Assembly: GCA_019843655.1 (NCBI GenBank)
Contig: JACDQD010000004.1
Coordinates: 26,795,872-26,859,871 of the forward strand
Direction: 5' to 3'
DNA length: 64,000 bases
Source: Lethocerus indicus
Lineage: Eukaryota > Arthropoda > Insecta > Hemiptera > Belostomatidae
The notes under the pieces were generated by a model. The model was not told the origin of the DNA. It ran no database searches and worked only from the letters and a program-made list of their open reading frames with translations. This document shows, one piece after another, positions 27,377-44,856 of this stretch. Position 1 is the first letter of the stretch, and the number at the start of each line of letters is the position of its first letter. A program made the translations under genes and the position numbers.

Positions 27377-30300
27377 AATGCAATATCAATTTAATTTTGC
27401 TAGTAATATAATACTATTTTCCTAGTTGTTACACACATTATTAAAACATAAATAAAATCAATTTCATTTATTTTAAGAGTGTATTCTCTATAACTAATAA
27501 ATGTTTTTAATATTTCACACTGAAACTTGTAGATGTTATTTCCTTTAATAATACATACATATATACTAATTACATATAACATATAATAATTAAAATGAAA
27601 AAAATCTTAAAATTATTTTTTAAGAGTAGGAAGGACCATACATACAAAAATTGGATTAAGTTTAGCTCATAAAAGTAATTACTTAAAAATAAACTTGGAG
27701 AGGAAGTTGGTTTGATAAAAGTCTTCTGACCCTGTACATTTTAACATGAACATTTAATTTGAAATTTTGTATTATGATGATGTAGTTACTTTCTATACCA
27801 ACAGTGTGACTTTGAGATCCTGTAGTCCCATAATATGTTTCTAAAAATGAAAGAGGCCTACCTACATTTAGGTATGATTTACAAACATAAAGAAAACTTA
27901 CCAAGAAAATCATTGTCACAGTACCATTTGCATCAACAGCTGTTTATAGATAATATTGCATAACATAACATAGTTTTAATAATGGTGATAGAGAAATGTA
28001 ATCACTGTGGTACTCTTCTGCCACCACTTGCTAATTTGGTACTAGAAGCTGATAGCTAGTAGCTTGATAGGACCAATTTACCAAGTGGACAAAGAATCAG
28101 TTATTTAAATTGCAATCCCCAGGAGCTATTTTTGGTACTCATATGGTACTTTATTTGTATAGAGGTCTCTGGTGAGTAGTGTTTTGACCTTTGTGTATTA
28201 CAACTCTATACCTTGACTTTGTAGCTGGATATAATTAACAGATCAAATTTAAAAGACAACAACTATAAAGGTGGTGGGGTACATTTTTACATACCTATTT
28301 TCACTCAACCATCAATTATGCATTTAATGCACAGCTCGTAATAAAACTTGCCAACCAAACTCATGAAATATTTCTATGATCATAATGCATGTAGAGTAAA
28401 GAAAGTTTAAAAAAATTAATATTTACTTTAAATATTTCTCCAAGTGTGAAGTATTGCTGCCAGGCACTTTTGTCTGGAGGCTGCACTTCAAGTGATCGTC
28501 GAGTTAAATAGATAGCATCATCTAAATACTGCAGATTGAACAGCACTCGAGCCAAGTTCAAAAGTACCTAAACATATAGTCAACATTTTTTAAATAATTG
28601 TAACACATATGAATTTAATTGATGAAAAATATTTTATTACCAATTTTGTTGGTTATAGACAGATTAAGAATCCTGAAATAATGTCTAGGTGAAGAATTCC
28701 ACACATTTAATATGATATAAATTAATTTATTATGAATGATAGTCAGAATCATAGTCTGGGGTATATGATGCAATGAATAATTATGAAGGGAATAACTATT
28801 TGCAAGTAATAGTAGTAGACTTTGGATGGTTTGTGTATTCCTGCATACTATACCATATGTCCATATAAGTCTTTAACAATGTTTCATATGAATAATTTTT
28901 CTATGAAGATATTGTTTCTTTAAATCAGTATATTTTAAACTAGTATAAGGCTCCAAATTAGCTGATTCTACAATGTAAGGTGCAATGAGAAACTGAGAAA
29001 ATATAGGCATGTTGATGGATATTACAAACCCAGATTCTATCTTTTATCTGTTTTATCCCACCCCCTCAAATAATAAGGGATGAATTTTAAATAAAATATT
29101 CCTGTCAGTACTCCCAATTATATGAACTTAATAAGTAGAGCTAATTCAATTTATGAGTTGAGGTAGTTTTCTGTCAAAAACTTATACAATCACTGAATCG
29201 CTCTTGAATACCCAAATAGCATTTGGAAATTGTTTCAAAACCACTAAATGTGAAAAATGGGAATAAGAAATTTCATCGCATCTTTCAGGTGCACAAAAAA
29301 ACATCTTTTGGGCATTAAGAAGGAATGATACCTCAGCATTATGAGGTGATACAGCCAATGCTCTTCTGAAACACTCAATGGATTTATAAGTGTCACCCTT
29401 AATTCTCCAGAAGTTACCAATCTGATTGTACAACTGGACAGACTTTGGTTTCTCCCTCTTTGCTTTCTTCAGTTTTCTTTCCAGGGCGGCTACATCAAAG
29501 TCAGTGCTTTTCTTTTTAAATATCAGAGCCACCTAAGGAATTAAAATATGGGTTACTATATACTGTGACAATATACAAATGACAGAACTAAAAAAAAAAA
29601 TTAACTCATAATAAATCCAATTATAAAATATCTAAAAACAGTTTTTTAATCATGTAAAATTGTTCTTTTACCCTTCATTATAATTTTCCAGTTTTACCTT
29701 TTTGTACTCCTGATATACATTTAAAAAATGAGAAAAATTCCTTTAATGGAATAATCACATTGATTAATATACATTTAAATATTTATTATTATTCATATTT
29801 ATATTTTAATCCTTTTGTTTATATTGATGATACCATAAAATGATTGTTACAAAATAAACTTCTTTAAATACTTACTTTGCACATAAACATAAATTTCATA
29901 TTTATATTTAAGTTATAATTAACACCAATTTTTCTAATTGGTATGAATATTTAGTAATATAAAAAATAGTCAAATGAAATAATGACCATGAATGGAGGTC
30001 CAGAAGGGAAGGACATTAAGAAAAAACAAAATATTAACATTTACCTGAGGCTCAGGTACATTAGGATGCGTAAGTCTGTTTGCCACACCTACTAAATTGT
30101 CATAATAAGTGAAATTAACAGGTTTTCCACAATCCAGAACTTCATCTTCTAGCAAATCATTTGATTTGTTCTCCACCTCTTGTGAGACAGTCAAAGAGTC
30201 AGTCCTGGGACAATAAAACAAATGTTCCCATTTATCGCTGTTTAATGACAACTTTTGATACACTTTTCATTGTGCTTTAAATGTAAGGAAAGTGAAAAAA

Positions 30301-32007
30301 GAAAGCAGTAATTGAGAAGCACCTCAGTGAACCCTTTTTTCTTAATTGTAATTGGTACCACCAATGTATGTGAATCAGTGACAATAGCGAAGGGGTGACA
30401 ATTACTTCTAATAACCTAGCCAAATAAAACTGTTCAGTGACACAAATAATTAAAATGAGAGTAAAATAGAAAACAAGTCTTTTCTTGACCTATAACAACT
30501 TCTTAACTCAAAATAAAAAATAAGTTCATATTTCCAGTATTACTGAAAATGACTAAAGTGATTATACACTTTATTCTAGTAAACAGAAAATATAAACAGA
30601 TCCATAATAGTTATTTCACTTAAATAGGTTGCAACTTTTGTTCACCCAATTCAACAATAATTATAGTTTTATGAGATACTTCAAATAATAATGAAATAAA
30701 AAAAGGAAAAAATAATTATTAGATTCATACACATCTTTACTATTCTGATTTAAAAACAAATATTAATCAAAATAAAAAGTATACTTGGTTCTGTACCATG
30801 TAAGAGAAACAATTAATAAGACAGCTGCTCTAAATGGATATAGAGGTATATAACAGAATTTATCTTGTATATGCTCACATCATATACAAAGTTTTACAAA
30901 TTTAATGGATGTTTATTTGCCAAAACTGAAGGAAAATGCATTGTAAAACTTGTTAATTAGAGTATGCAAAGAAATTATTCAAATATTCCAAACTTTATTT
31001 AAATTTAAATGAATAACAGGTATAATAGGTGAGCAATAACAAACGAGCTCATGATATGATTATATCATGAAAATACAACTGAACCTTTTGTTTACAATTA
31101 AATTATAATTGTAGTAAAACATGTACTACAATGAGTTTGAATTTAGAATATATCCACTGTTATTTTAAAATGAATGTTTCCATAATGGTAGCCAACAAGA
31201 TGTAAATAATGAAGAGTATTTCATATCACAAGACACAACCAAAAGCATCTTGCTAATATGGAATAAAAACTGCAGATTAAAGAAAGAAAAATGATCAATA
31301 GCATAACAGTAACTGTTTATGAATTCAATTAATAAATGAACACATTATAAAAATTAATATTTTATTTCATAAAATAAATAAAGGATCATAACATAAAACA
31401 ACAAACCTAAATAATCACTACTCATTTAAGTTTTTACGAAATACAAGAAAGTATTATTAATACCACTGACAGTTGTCACTATTCTGTCTTTTACAGTTCA
31501 TTTGCTGAAAGTATTAGTCTTGCGAGGCAATTAAATATAAGGAATTTAGTCAAGGAACAGAACTTGAAAGTGTAATCTGTAATGAATGAGAATTTAGTAT
31601 GAAAAGAGGGAATTTAAGAAATTCTAGTAAATTGCAAGAAATATGATGGTACTAGACAGATGGCCCAATAAATAACAAATTCAAACAATTTTTTGTAAAA
31701 AAGAGACATTTACTCACATTTTGTAAGTGGCATTCAAATGCTGACAGTCGGTGCAATAATTTTCGGTACTCCTTTTGATCCAAGATTTGCCGTAGTGGAC
31801 GGTGGACGTGATTATATTGAATATGGGATCGTCGATTACATCCTCAGCTGAGAGAGAAGAGGCCAGACTGGGAAAGTGGCCGGCCTCTATTATTTTGCCT
31901 TCCTCAACGCTCAGTTTCCAGAATGTCGAAGTCCTGGAATCGGTGTGAACGATGCGACAAAAGAGGACGTAAAGGGAGACCAACGTTACCAAGGGGACGT
32001 GGACCAT
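25816..32007 (-). CDS. TTC17-like TPR protein with C-terminal membrane segment
   Basis: Six coding exons on the minus strand: 32007-31718, 30204-30045, 29532-29332, 28567-28427, 27242-27090 and 25989-25816. All have GT-AG ends and close to 372 residues. The start is the first ATG in frame, at 32,007, and it opens directly into a hydrophobic stretch (MVHVPLVTLVSLYVLF) that looks like a signal peptide. The next segment (FWKLSVEEGKI) resembles the WVVTEDGKI opening of mature TTC17. Sequons NAT, NKS and NFT near residues 92-127 suggest a lumenal or extracellular N-terminal part. Exons 3 to 5 (about residues 151-300) encode TPR units (LYNQIGNFWRIKG, SIECFRRAL, YFTLGEIF, LRPGFDPA) whose order and wording match the first TPR block of TTC17. 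Residues ~305-328 form a hydrophobic helix followed by a basic tail of about 45 residues, giving a type I topology. Human TTC17 is about three times longer and has no such ending as I recall it, so this is either a short relative or a lineage-specific form. Function in these insects is unknown to me. Confidence 0.8.
27322..27372. repeat. (AT)n microsatellite in the last intron of the TTC17-like gene
   Basis: About 25 uninterrupted AT units in the intron between coding exons 5 and 6. Confidence 0.9.
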
Positions 32008-32884
32008 TTCGAGTTCGGGATCGACAACGGCCCAGACAATTACATAATTGAAAAATGCTGACAATCTTCAATCTGATGGGACTTGACAAACAATACCGAG
32101 TTTTGAACAAGGAACGAGATATATTTGGAGATTGTGGCCCTTAGGGAAACTCACAGTACTCTGCCGGCCTCTACTACGATACCTCTCAGTCTGGCACTAA
32201 CTGCCCGGGTTTAATCGGTATATTTTTTATCTTTCGACTGTATACAAACAAATATACTTCTATTTTCAGTCGAACATTATCCATTAATTGCATATTAGCT
32301 TAATAAAAACTACTATAACGCTGGCATTTGTTACGGTACAAAAATAAACGTCAATAAGGACTTAATCAGTTCAAACGTGTATAAATAAGCCAAACTATAC
32401 TTTCTGTCTGTGGAAGTAAGCGAAATGAAAATTTTAAAATTACTAAAGAGATTACACGACGATAAATATTCAAAAGCGTTATATGAAAAATAAGGTAATT
32501 AGAATTTTCAAATCGGTCGAAGTACCCAATTCTATAAAACAGAAAAAACTGACTAGAATGGATTTATTTTCCAATAATCTCGATAATTCCTATGCTGCGC
32601 TTTACTTTTACTTCACTAAAACTTGTAACTTTCATTTAAGTGTCTTACCAATTAATTGGGTTGGTAACAGTGTTGTATTAAATGGACAAGGAACGAATGC
32701 AAGAGAACCGTTGAACAACAATATGGGGAGAGGGAAACAGTGATGTCGCTCTATCACCTGCAGAGTCTGTTCTTTAGCTAAGGTTGGTAGTCCCGAACCA
32801 ACTCCCGTTGTTGTCAGACGTTCACTATCCATCGGTCGTCTACTTATCAATTTCTGTGTTGTATTCTCGTCACATTCTCTCACG
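32008..32884. promoter_or_regulatory. Shared head-to-head promoter region, TTC17-like and NECAP
   Basis: The 877 bp between two divergently placed start codons must contain both 5' UTRs and both promoters unless either gene has a distant 5' exon. CpG dinucleotides become frequent again near both ends (about 31,780-32,240 and 32,740-33,290), while the middle is AT-rich. No convincing TATA box or Inr was singled out. The open frames at 32,483-32,743 and 32,632-32,892 are not supported as genes. Confidence 0.65.
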
Positions 32885-35670
32885 ATGGACACTTATGAGA
32901 GTGTTTTGCTCGTCAAGAATGAAGTGTTCGTTTTCAAAATACCGCCGCTGACGACGAACAGAGGCCACAGGTAAAATGGGGGACCACGACGTCCCGACTC
33001 GGGGGGTCCTGTGATGAGAGGGGTCGTTTCCTGTATGCGCATTTTACGTCTTGATTCCAGGGCTGCCGATTGGAACTTGGCCGATCCGCAGTGGACGGGC
33101 AGAATGCGATTGGTGTCGAAAGGAAAAGATTGTGTCCTGAAGCTTGAGGACAAAACGACTGGCGAGCTGTTCGCCAAGTGTCCCATCGAGCAGTATCCTG
33201 GCATCGCCGTAGAATCCGTCTCCGATTCCTCCCGCTATTTTGTTCTCAGGATCCAAGACGATAACGGTAAAGAATTCGTTTTCATCCAATAGTATTAAGC
33301 CATTTTACTGTCGCTTTTCTTTTACAACCCTTATTTTACTTAACAATATGTTTCTTATATGTACTCGGAAAATAAAATATATTTTTTAATTTTGAGGCGA
33401 GAAATGTGGAGATGATTACATTAATGTAATTATACACTGAGTGGAACCTTATACAGCTGTTATTTGTTAATTTTGATTTATATTCTGTCATAATAAGCTC
33501 ATACTGTACTTTCACAAAAGTTTCTCATACTGAAATATAATACCTATTTAGTGTTTAATTTTTTGATTGTCCATTTTATTTTGACTAGGTCGATCTGCTT
33601 TTATTGGTCTTGGGTTCTCTGATCGTTCGGACAGCTTTGACTTGAATGTGGCTCTTCAAGAACATTTCAAATGGCTGAAAAAATCTGAAGAAATTGAAAA
33701 AGAGAAGGAAGAACCGAAGCAAGAATTAGATTTACGCTTTAAAGATGGGGAGACAATTAAAATCAACATGAAGATCACTGTATGGTTTTTCCCAAGTGTT
33801 ATTTGATATAAGCTTGTTAATATTACAAACTAATGTTTCATAACATTACACAACATTGGAACATTAAAACAAATCATGATTAGATTATGTTATTGGATCA
33901 TTTGTTTTGTATTTTACATTATAGTATATTCTGAATTCATAACATAAATTTATGTGATAAAATAACATTCCAGTGAAATTTGAAGAACAAATATTTACAA
34001 ATTCATTTAACCAAGCTTGATGTATATCGCATGTTTTTTTTTATTGAAGTTATTGTTAAAGATGATTTATGTACCTTTTTTGTTTTTCTTTTTGGTTTGC
34101 ACATTGTTAAGTATTTATGCAAAAAAGAAAATGGTATTTGGACTTGTTCTAATTGTTATGAAATGATCATTTTTTTCGCAAGGTTAGGTAGTTGGCATAT
34201 TGTTAATGATCATTTACAATGCTTATGCCATTTGGGATATAGGTATATAACCTCCCTGTATTTTAACAAAAAATGAATGTTTCTACTAATATTATTTCTT
34301 CTATTCATTTCTGAGTTGTGATATTTAGTTGTTATTGCCCTTTCTGTTTATTACTGTCACGCCAGTGCTAATTTATAGTCTGAAAATTGCGTCAAGGTCT
34401 CTTATTCTGTATGGCTCCATTGTTTATTTGTATTGGTTAGGTTAGGTTTTTAAGTAGTCCATATTTGGAATGAAAAGTATAATTTTTTATGGTAAATTAA
34501 TTATTGTAGGAATAGATAAAGGTAAATCAATATCTCTAATAATTGAATAATGAACTGTAGCAAAATAAATATCCTGAAGCCAAAATGGATGATGAAATAA
34601 TTTTTTTTATTGCCAGGATAAATAAATATCTGCCCTCTACAATTCAGACAGCCCTGCCCTGCTATTCTAACTGCAGAATTTCAGAAGTGGTGTTAGTGAT
34701 TTCCAGTCAGAAATTATTTATACAAGCTTATAAGTTGTATGATTGTTAACAGAAAAAAGATGGTTCCGAAGCAACAAGTCGGCCAAAATCCAAGATCAGT
34801 AGTGGTGGGATCTTGCCACCACCTCCTGGTGCTGGTGGAGTGAAGATCGCTCCCCCTCCAGTGCCATCCGTTAACTCGTCCCCATCGCATCAGGCTCCTC
34901 CCAACCCAAAACCTGAATTGTGGGGAGAATTTGCAAGTGCTCCTAATGCAAGGTAGGTTTGTTATTATGAATGGTACATGTTATATTAACGAATAATGAC
35001 ATAATATTGGATGAAGAAATTATACAAATAAAATAATTGTAAAGATAAAAACAATTATAAATACCTTTTCAGGCAGTCTCTTATTGTAAAAGAAAAAAAA
35101 TCCTCCAATGAATGAAGTAAAGATTAAACATTTGGAGAGATATAAAGTCTCTTACTTAACAAGTTTATATCCACAGGTATTGATTGAAAAGATGACATCT
35201 CCATGAATATTTTGATGTCTGACGTGTCAAAAATACTTATGCAATTTTTTCTCACTTAATAAAAGTGTAAATTAATGTTATTTATTTTTGTCCTGAAGAG
35301 ATATGGCTAATCTGCTATAACAAAAATTAGGACTTTCAGAAAAATAGGAAACATTCTCTATTTTTTAAAAATAAGGTGTATATTATGAAAATAATTTTAA
35401 TATACTAATTTATTTCAAATTTCAATACATCTTCATGTATTACTATTTAGATGTTCCATTTAGGGTAATAGTGGGGTAATAACTATAGATCTGTAGCCTA
35501 TACTTATTTGCACTAGTATCCACTACTGATTATCACCATTAATATTATATTATGATTATAATTTTGGTGGAATTATTATTGGTTCTATTTTAAACAACTT
35601 ATAATCCTTTTCAAATATTTTTTTCAGCAATGCAACGACTCCGAGCAATCCAAGCTGGGTACAGTTTTAA
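32885..35670 (+). CDS. NECAP: NECAP, adaptin ear-binding coat-associated protein
   Basis: Five exons: 32885-32970, 33061-33266, 33589-33779, 34753-34952 and 35628-35670, giving 241 residues. NECAP proteins bind AP-2 and assist clathrin-coated vesicle formation at the plasma membrane. The N-terminal PH-like (PHear) domain is easily recognised: [58 protein letters not shown] (broken by rule here as YPGIAVE then SDSSRYF), [14 protein letters not shown] and LQEHFKW. A proline-rich linker follows ([10 protein letters not shown]). The C-terminus carries two WxxF motifs, WGEF and the terminal WVQF, which in this family dock on the alpha-adaptin ear. Intron 1 is only 90 bp. Length is a little below vertebrate NECAPs (about 260-275) because the linker is short. 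An AATAAA at 35,719-35,724 lies about 50 bp past the stop. A possible alternative last exon is listed separately. Confidence 0.95.
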
Positions 35671-37436
35671 TGAGAAATTCTTCCAGCCAATGTAGATAAA
35701 GCAGCAGTGTTTGATTATAATAAACTCCCCTTTATTGTTAATATTTTTGTGGATATACAGGCAAAATATGATTCTGTTAATGTTACAAAAGCATATCGCT
35801 TTATTAAGTTTGTTTGAGTTTAAATAATTGTTGATCTTAACATTCATGTACTTCCTCAGTATAGTAGATCTTTATAAAATGGGTGTACACATACCCGCAC
35901 ACACATAATTAAATATAATAACCCCATTACTTATTATTTTATATTGTCATAGCATAGATACTTTTTATCTGTGACTATGTAGATGTAAATTATTTATAAA
36001 TAATGTAAAATACCTATAATTTCTCAAACTGTAGCTATTTATTGGTAGTTACACATATTGCTTTCTGAATTGTGAAAAATATATTTTGTATTTGTATTAA
36101 TTTGGATTCAACTAGGATAATAGGTATTTGTATTAATTTAAAAAGGTTAAGAATGAGCTTCATTATAATTTTGTAACCTGCAGATTAGTTTATTTTTTTG
36201 GAATGGTGTCCATTTCAGAGATTTATATATATAAATTGTTTACTTTTTGTATGTAAATGTTTAACCAACTGTTTCAGAAAATGTTGATTGTTAACGTTTT
36301 ATAGAAAAACATATTGATGTATAAACTTGCAAATTACGCATTGCCTTATACCATCATAAGTACCAAAGAGGAATTTGGTGGTAATGATTGGTGTTGAGAA
36401 TCAAAGTATTATTTTTTCTTTTGTGCACCAATCGTGACAATTATTAAATTATGTTTAATCATTCCAGTAAATTTACCTCAGTAAAGGTAAATATAATTAT
36501 CATTACCAATGTGATACTTAAATAAATATATATGATGTCAGCATAGTATTCACTTACCATTTATTGCTCTATTTTATTTCAGAAATGATCCTGCATTTAA
36601 TCCCTTAAAAAACAATCAATTTTATTAATGATAACCGAAGTAGCAATTGTCTAGTGGGTTTTCATTAATATAAATTACCAAGAAAGAATTATGGTAAATT
36701 ATCTTATAAAAGTCTAGATACATTTGTATTAACACTTTGAATTTAATTAAAAATACTGGGTATTCAACACAATTCACATGACAGAACTCCACCTGTTACA
36801 GGGAAAGGGAGGATTAATTCCCACTATGGATCATTTTTTCATTATCCAGATTTTTATTTGGAATGTATATCATGTGGAATATGGCTCTCAATTAAAGAAC
36901 CTGTCTTAAAGTGAGATTGTAAAGAACTCATTACCAAAAGTTTTTATCTTATTATAAAGAATTACCATATTAAGAACATGCACTTTAATAAAAACAGGAG
37001 TATGTTACTGAAAACAACAAAGATTTTGGTTAGATGTGAACAGAATCTGAAAAATGTTTAGACTATACATAATAAGAAATAATGACATTTTTAAATCCAG
37101 GAAATCAATTTTAAAATGTATTGATTTTTACATTATGAATAATAAAAATTGCTTTTTACAGACAGTCAATTTTGAATAGATAAATTTGACAATTTTGAAC
37201 AAATTTATAAATTTTATAATCTTTAAAAAAACATTCAAACAATGACAAGTTTGTAACAAGTAACTGATAGTGGAATAGAATATATTTTAATGATCATATA
37301 AAACAAAACCACCATTGTTCATATTGGACACTCAACTTATGTAACCTTAATGACCTCACTTGTTTCAAATTATTTGTTTCAAACATGGTTCTGGGCATTT
37401 TCCAGTCAAGATGATAACATTTATGTTCTAATCAGT
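35671..37436. other. Convergent intergenic region NECAP / OST48
   Basis: The tails of NECAP (plus) and OST48 (minus) face each other here. NECAP has a polyadenylation signal at 35,719-35,724. For OST48, minus-strand AATAAA-type words occur at the stop codon itself (37,436-37,441) and near 36,850. A candidate alternative NECAP exon lies at 36,583-36,628. The rest is AT-rich with no recognised feature. Confidence 0.6.
36583..36628 (+). CDS. NECAP: Candidate alternative last exon of NECAP
   Basis: A pyrimidine-rich tract ending TTTATTTCAG precedes 36,583. If exon 4 (ending 34,952 with two bases of a codon) is spliced here in place of 35,628, the frame stays open for 15 codons (RNDPAFNPLKNNQFY) and ends at TAA, 36,626-36,628. 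This product would keep the internal WGEF motif but lose the terminal WVQF. Support is only the acceptor and the open frame. No homologous peptide is known to me and such short frames can occur by chance, so this is a hypothesis. Confidence 0.35.
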
Positions 37437-40400
37437 TTATTCACTTTTAGTTTTAACAGAGTCGTCTCTGAAATGTAGGAACACGATTGAAAAGAAGAAC
37501 ACTCCTAACATCATTGAAAATGCACTTGCATAATAAGGATAAGCATTTGGAATGAAGCGCTCGTACTGTGTATGCTCTAAGGGCCTAACGGATACCTGCA
37601 ATAAAGAACAAAGAATTAAATTCACTCTAATTATATAGATAAGTTTGCTGTGCTGATTTCTTATATAAGATCAATAACATTATCATACTGTACATCACTT
37701 AACAAAGTTTTAAAATATTAATTTAAATTTGGAAAATAAAGTGCAAACCTATTAAGAACAAAGTATTAGCCGAAGTCTGGATTTTGTTAACTAGAAGAAT
37801 GCTATTTTTTTTGTATAAATATTTTCCCTGAAGTTTAATGAACTAAGGCATAGTACCTTAATTTAAACTCAATCAGCCTAATGACCCACATACATACATA
37901 CATGTTACATTTAATTGTAAAAACTTATTTTAGTTTGATAAACACAGACCTGAGTAGTACTATAAATAGTTGTGTAACCAATTCGATTATAATCAACTTT
38001 AAATTGATAAACCCCATATACATCAGGGATTTTGAAAATGGCTTGGTAGCTCCCTGGGGCGTTTCTGACCAATCTTGTTCTTACAAAAGGATCTATGCGC
38101 ACAAATTCAAGTTGAACATCGTCAGCATCATGAGGTACCCAACCTTGTCTTGTTTTTCTCTCCAATTCCAGTGAGAATACCTACAATAAATAATTACAGG
38201 TAAATTAATTTAAACAATTATATCAGGAAAAGAATATCAAAATTATCCAAACTAAACTCAGTGTTTGAATTACTGAATTCAGTATTTTCAATTAATTTAA
38301 ATTTGTTATTAAAACTAAACTATTATAAAAAATCATTAAAAACCTTTTTAATTAATTATATACTAAATTCATAGTTTGATAACATTTTAGTTGTACAATG
38401 TGCAATGGCAGCATATTAAGCCAGGTGTAATTCATAAAAAAAAATGAATTATGTACAGAATAAGACACAAAATTGAAAACACTAACCACAGTGTCCATAA
38501 TAGTATAAGCTGATGGTGGAAATTTCTCTCCTTCCCTGTGGTGTGAAACTGACTTTACTCTAAGAACACCGTTCTCTTTCAATACCCACTTCGTAAGAGC
38601 TGTTGCAACTGCCTGATTACCTGATTTTTCATATCGTTTACCACTCTAAAATTATTGAACAAATACAATATAAAATATTTTCAACAAAATGTTAAAATTA
38701 GGAACTGAATTTTCAATAATTGGTTTTCTTAAAGGTTTTCTTAAATTGATGTATACTCACCAAAGCCTTCTGTACTGGTGCAGTGAAAGCCTCATCTGAA
38801 AAGAAGTAAAGGGAACCGGAGAAGACAATTCTTGCATTGTTTCTCGCTTGAAGGGCTGCAATTAAAAGAGTGTTCTTACCTACTGCATGTGGATACTGAA
38901 AAATGTTAATTTAATAATTAATAATTTCAATCTTTTCCCAGATGATAGAATATCTCTATATATAAGTATTAAACTATAATAAATAATAATATACAATAAA
39001 TTATAAATGGACAAAATAATATTTTATGAATGATATTTATTTTTGTATGCTTGTAATACAAGAAACAAATAATATTTTATTTATTATCTTTAATTAATTA
39101 GTGTTAAGTTATGACTAAAATTTTGATATATTTAATAACAAAATTGAAATGTATCCATGCATTTTAAAAATGTTCACTATTTCTATTCAGAATGGCTGTT
39201 AGAATTTACAATTTATAAGATACTACTTGTCACTAATTTGAAGAAAATTAGAATAGCATAAATAAACCGACCTCTTTAATAGGTTGATCAGGAATATAAG
39301 AGTAAGCAGAGCTTGATGCTGTTAAAAGTTGCAGGACAAGTGGGTTTTCAAAATCAGCAATGAGACCAGTGCCGTGATATAGTAGAGGAGCAACATCCCT
39401 TTTGCCTACTATTACAGGTGCATCAATCAGATTCTCTGGGTCAGCAACAATAAGTGTATGCTGTAAAAAAACACACTCTTATATGCTCCAAGAATAAACA
39501 GTATATAATCAATAACCATAATATAATCCCCAAATAATTTGGTTGTGGAATCAGCCTGACCTTGCCACTGTCATTAATGTCATAATTTAAGTGATCTATG
39601 ACTGAAGCTCCTTCTTCATCAACTTCAAATCCACATTCGGAGGCAAGTTCTCTTAAAATATCACCCGATATTGAACTGCCAGCGACCAGAACATTTCCAC
39701 CCCCATCTATAAAATCGGTGATGGCTTCGACACTCAAAGCGCCACCAAACTCTTCAACTGATGGAGCGAACACTATTAGATGATCGTAAAGGAATTCTCC
39801 ATATTTGGACAACAACAGTGATGGATCATCAGCTAACTTAAATGTCAAAGTATAACCTCTATCTGAAATAAATAATATAACTATTACAATGTAAGAAGGA
39901 GCATAATTGATATTGGCATGAAAAATGGGAAACAATTCCAGTTTAAAACCCCCAGGGTATCCAATAATCTAATATCAAAATTATTTCGAGGCATTAATTT
40001 TTTACAACCTGTAACCAGAAGTCTGTTGGTTATCATACTACACTTGAGAATAAAACAAACTGAAAAAATGCAAAAATATAATTGTACACGCCCCATAGAT
40101 TGGAAAAAGTTACATGAACAAACAATAGCACTGATTTTATCTATTACAGCCAAATAATTAAACGTTGTTACCAAAGACTAGAAGTCTTAAACTAGAGGTC
40201 GGTCGAAAAGTGAAATTTATTTCCTAAAATTAATAAATTAAACAGTAACTAGAACCGAAATATATAGGGGCCTATTTAGTGACGTGTAATCGTGAACTTC
40301 AATTGTACCTTTAAGCGACTTGAAGAACATAGAGTGAGTTTCCTTTATGGCTAAATTGTCGAGTAGGACTAGGGTTTCGTTTTCTCCCTGAACATAACCG

Positions 40401-40459
40401 AGGTATAGGACAGGCAAAAGTGCAAAACAGACACACGCTAGCCGGTTAACCGCCATCAT
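37437..40459 (-). CDS. Ost48: OST48, 48 kDa subunit of oligosaccharyltransferase (DDOST)
   Basis: Seven exons on the minus strand: 40459-40309, 39862-39561, 39460-39272, 38895-38761, 38645-38487, 38180-37950 and 37595-37437, giving 441 residues (human about 456). OST48 is a non-catalytic ER-membrane subunit of the complex that moves the lipid-linked glycan to asparagine of nascent proteins. The start is the first of two adjacent ATGs, followed by a signal peptide ([19 protein letters not shown]). Conserved stretches include [107 protein letters not shown] and the final membrane helix [17 protein letters not shown]. The tail after the helix is short and cytosolic ([10 protein letters not shown]). 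All domains are present and no lesion is seen. It is transcribed divergently from Rpt6. Confidence 0.97.
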
Positions 40460-40907
40460 CACTCCTTTTACAAATGCCACAACACGCAATCTGATGTTAC
40501 ACGAGTGTATACAGTATGGCCATTCAACACATGTTAGCATCTGATTAAAGTGGCAAATATTTTTTGCCAAATTTTCTTACTTTAACTCAATTATCTCAAA
40601 TAGGAGAAATAAAACTGTGTAAAAATAATTTATTCACTCTAAATTCCAACCTTCTCGATGTTTTAATCGATAAACGTATAAGGGTGTATTTCGGCGCACA
40701 ACTTTCGGTTTAATAATGGAATAAGTTTTCGTTTGTTGGCATATAATTGGTATATAATGAGTATCTACTAAGATACATTATTTGTACTGGTCAACTTTAA
40801 TCACCTTTAATTAGAAAATGGTGCTACATTCGACATTACAACTGGTACGTTTTAGTTAAGGTTATATTTGAGTGTGCTTGTATCCTTGTTGCGAGTGATT
40901 AAGCAAA
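40460..40907. promoter_or_regulatory. Bidirectional promoter region, OST48 and Rpt6
   Basis: Only 448 bp separate the two start codons. CpG dinucleotides are frequent in the OST48 first exon and the adjacent part of this region, in contrast to the flanking gene bodies. No canonical TATA box at a fixed spacing was identified. The short spacing makes shared regulation of the two housekeeping genes likely, but this is inference. Confidence 0.7.

Positions 40908-44856
<3,949 letters not shown>

Noticed and set aside
32008..32064. Upstream extension of the TTC17-like reading frame to a TTG at 32,064
   Set aside because: No ATG occurs in the extension and the ATG at 32,007 begins directly with a signal peptide.
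33980..34276. 98-codon open frame in NECAP intron 3
   Set aside because: AT-rich intron frame coding mainly Phe, Leu, Ile and Tyr; no homology and the flanking NECAP exons splice across it.
40460..40570. Upstream extension of the OST48 frame
   Set aside because: The extra residues have no match in the family and would bury the signal peptide; the ATG pair at 40,459/40,456 gives the normal N-terminus.
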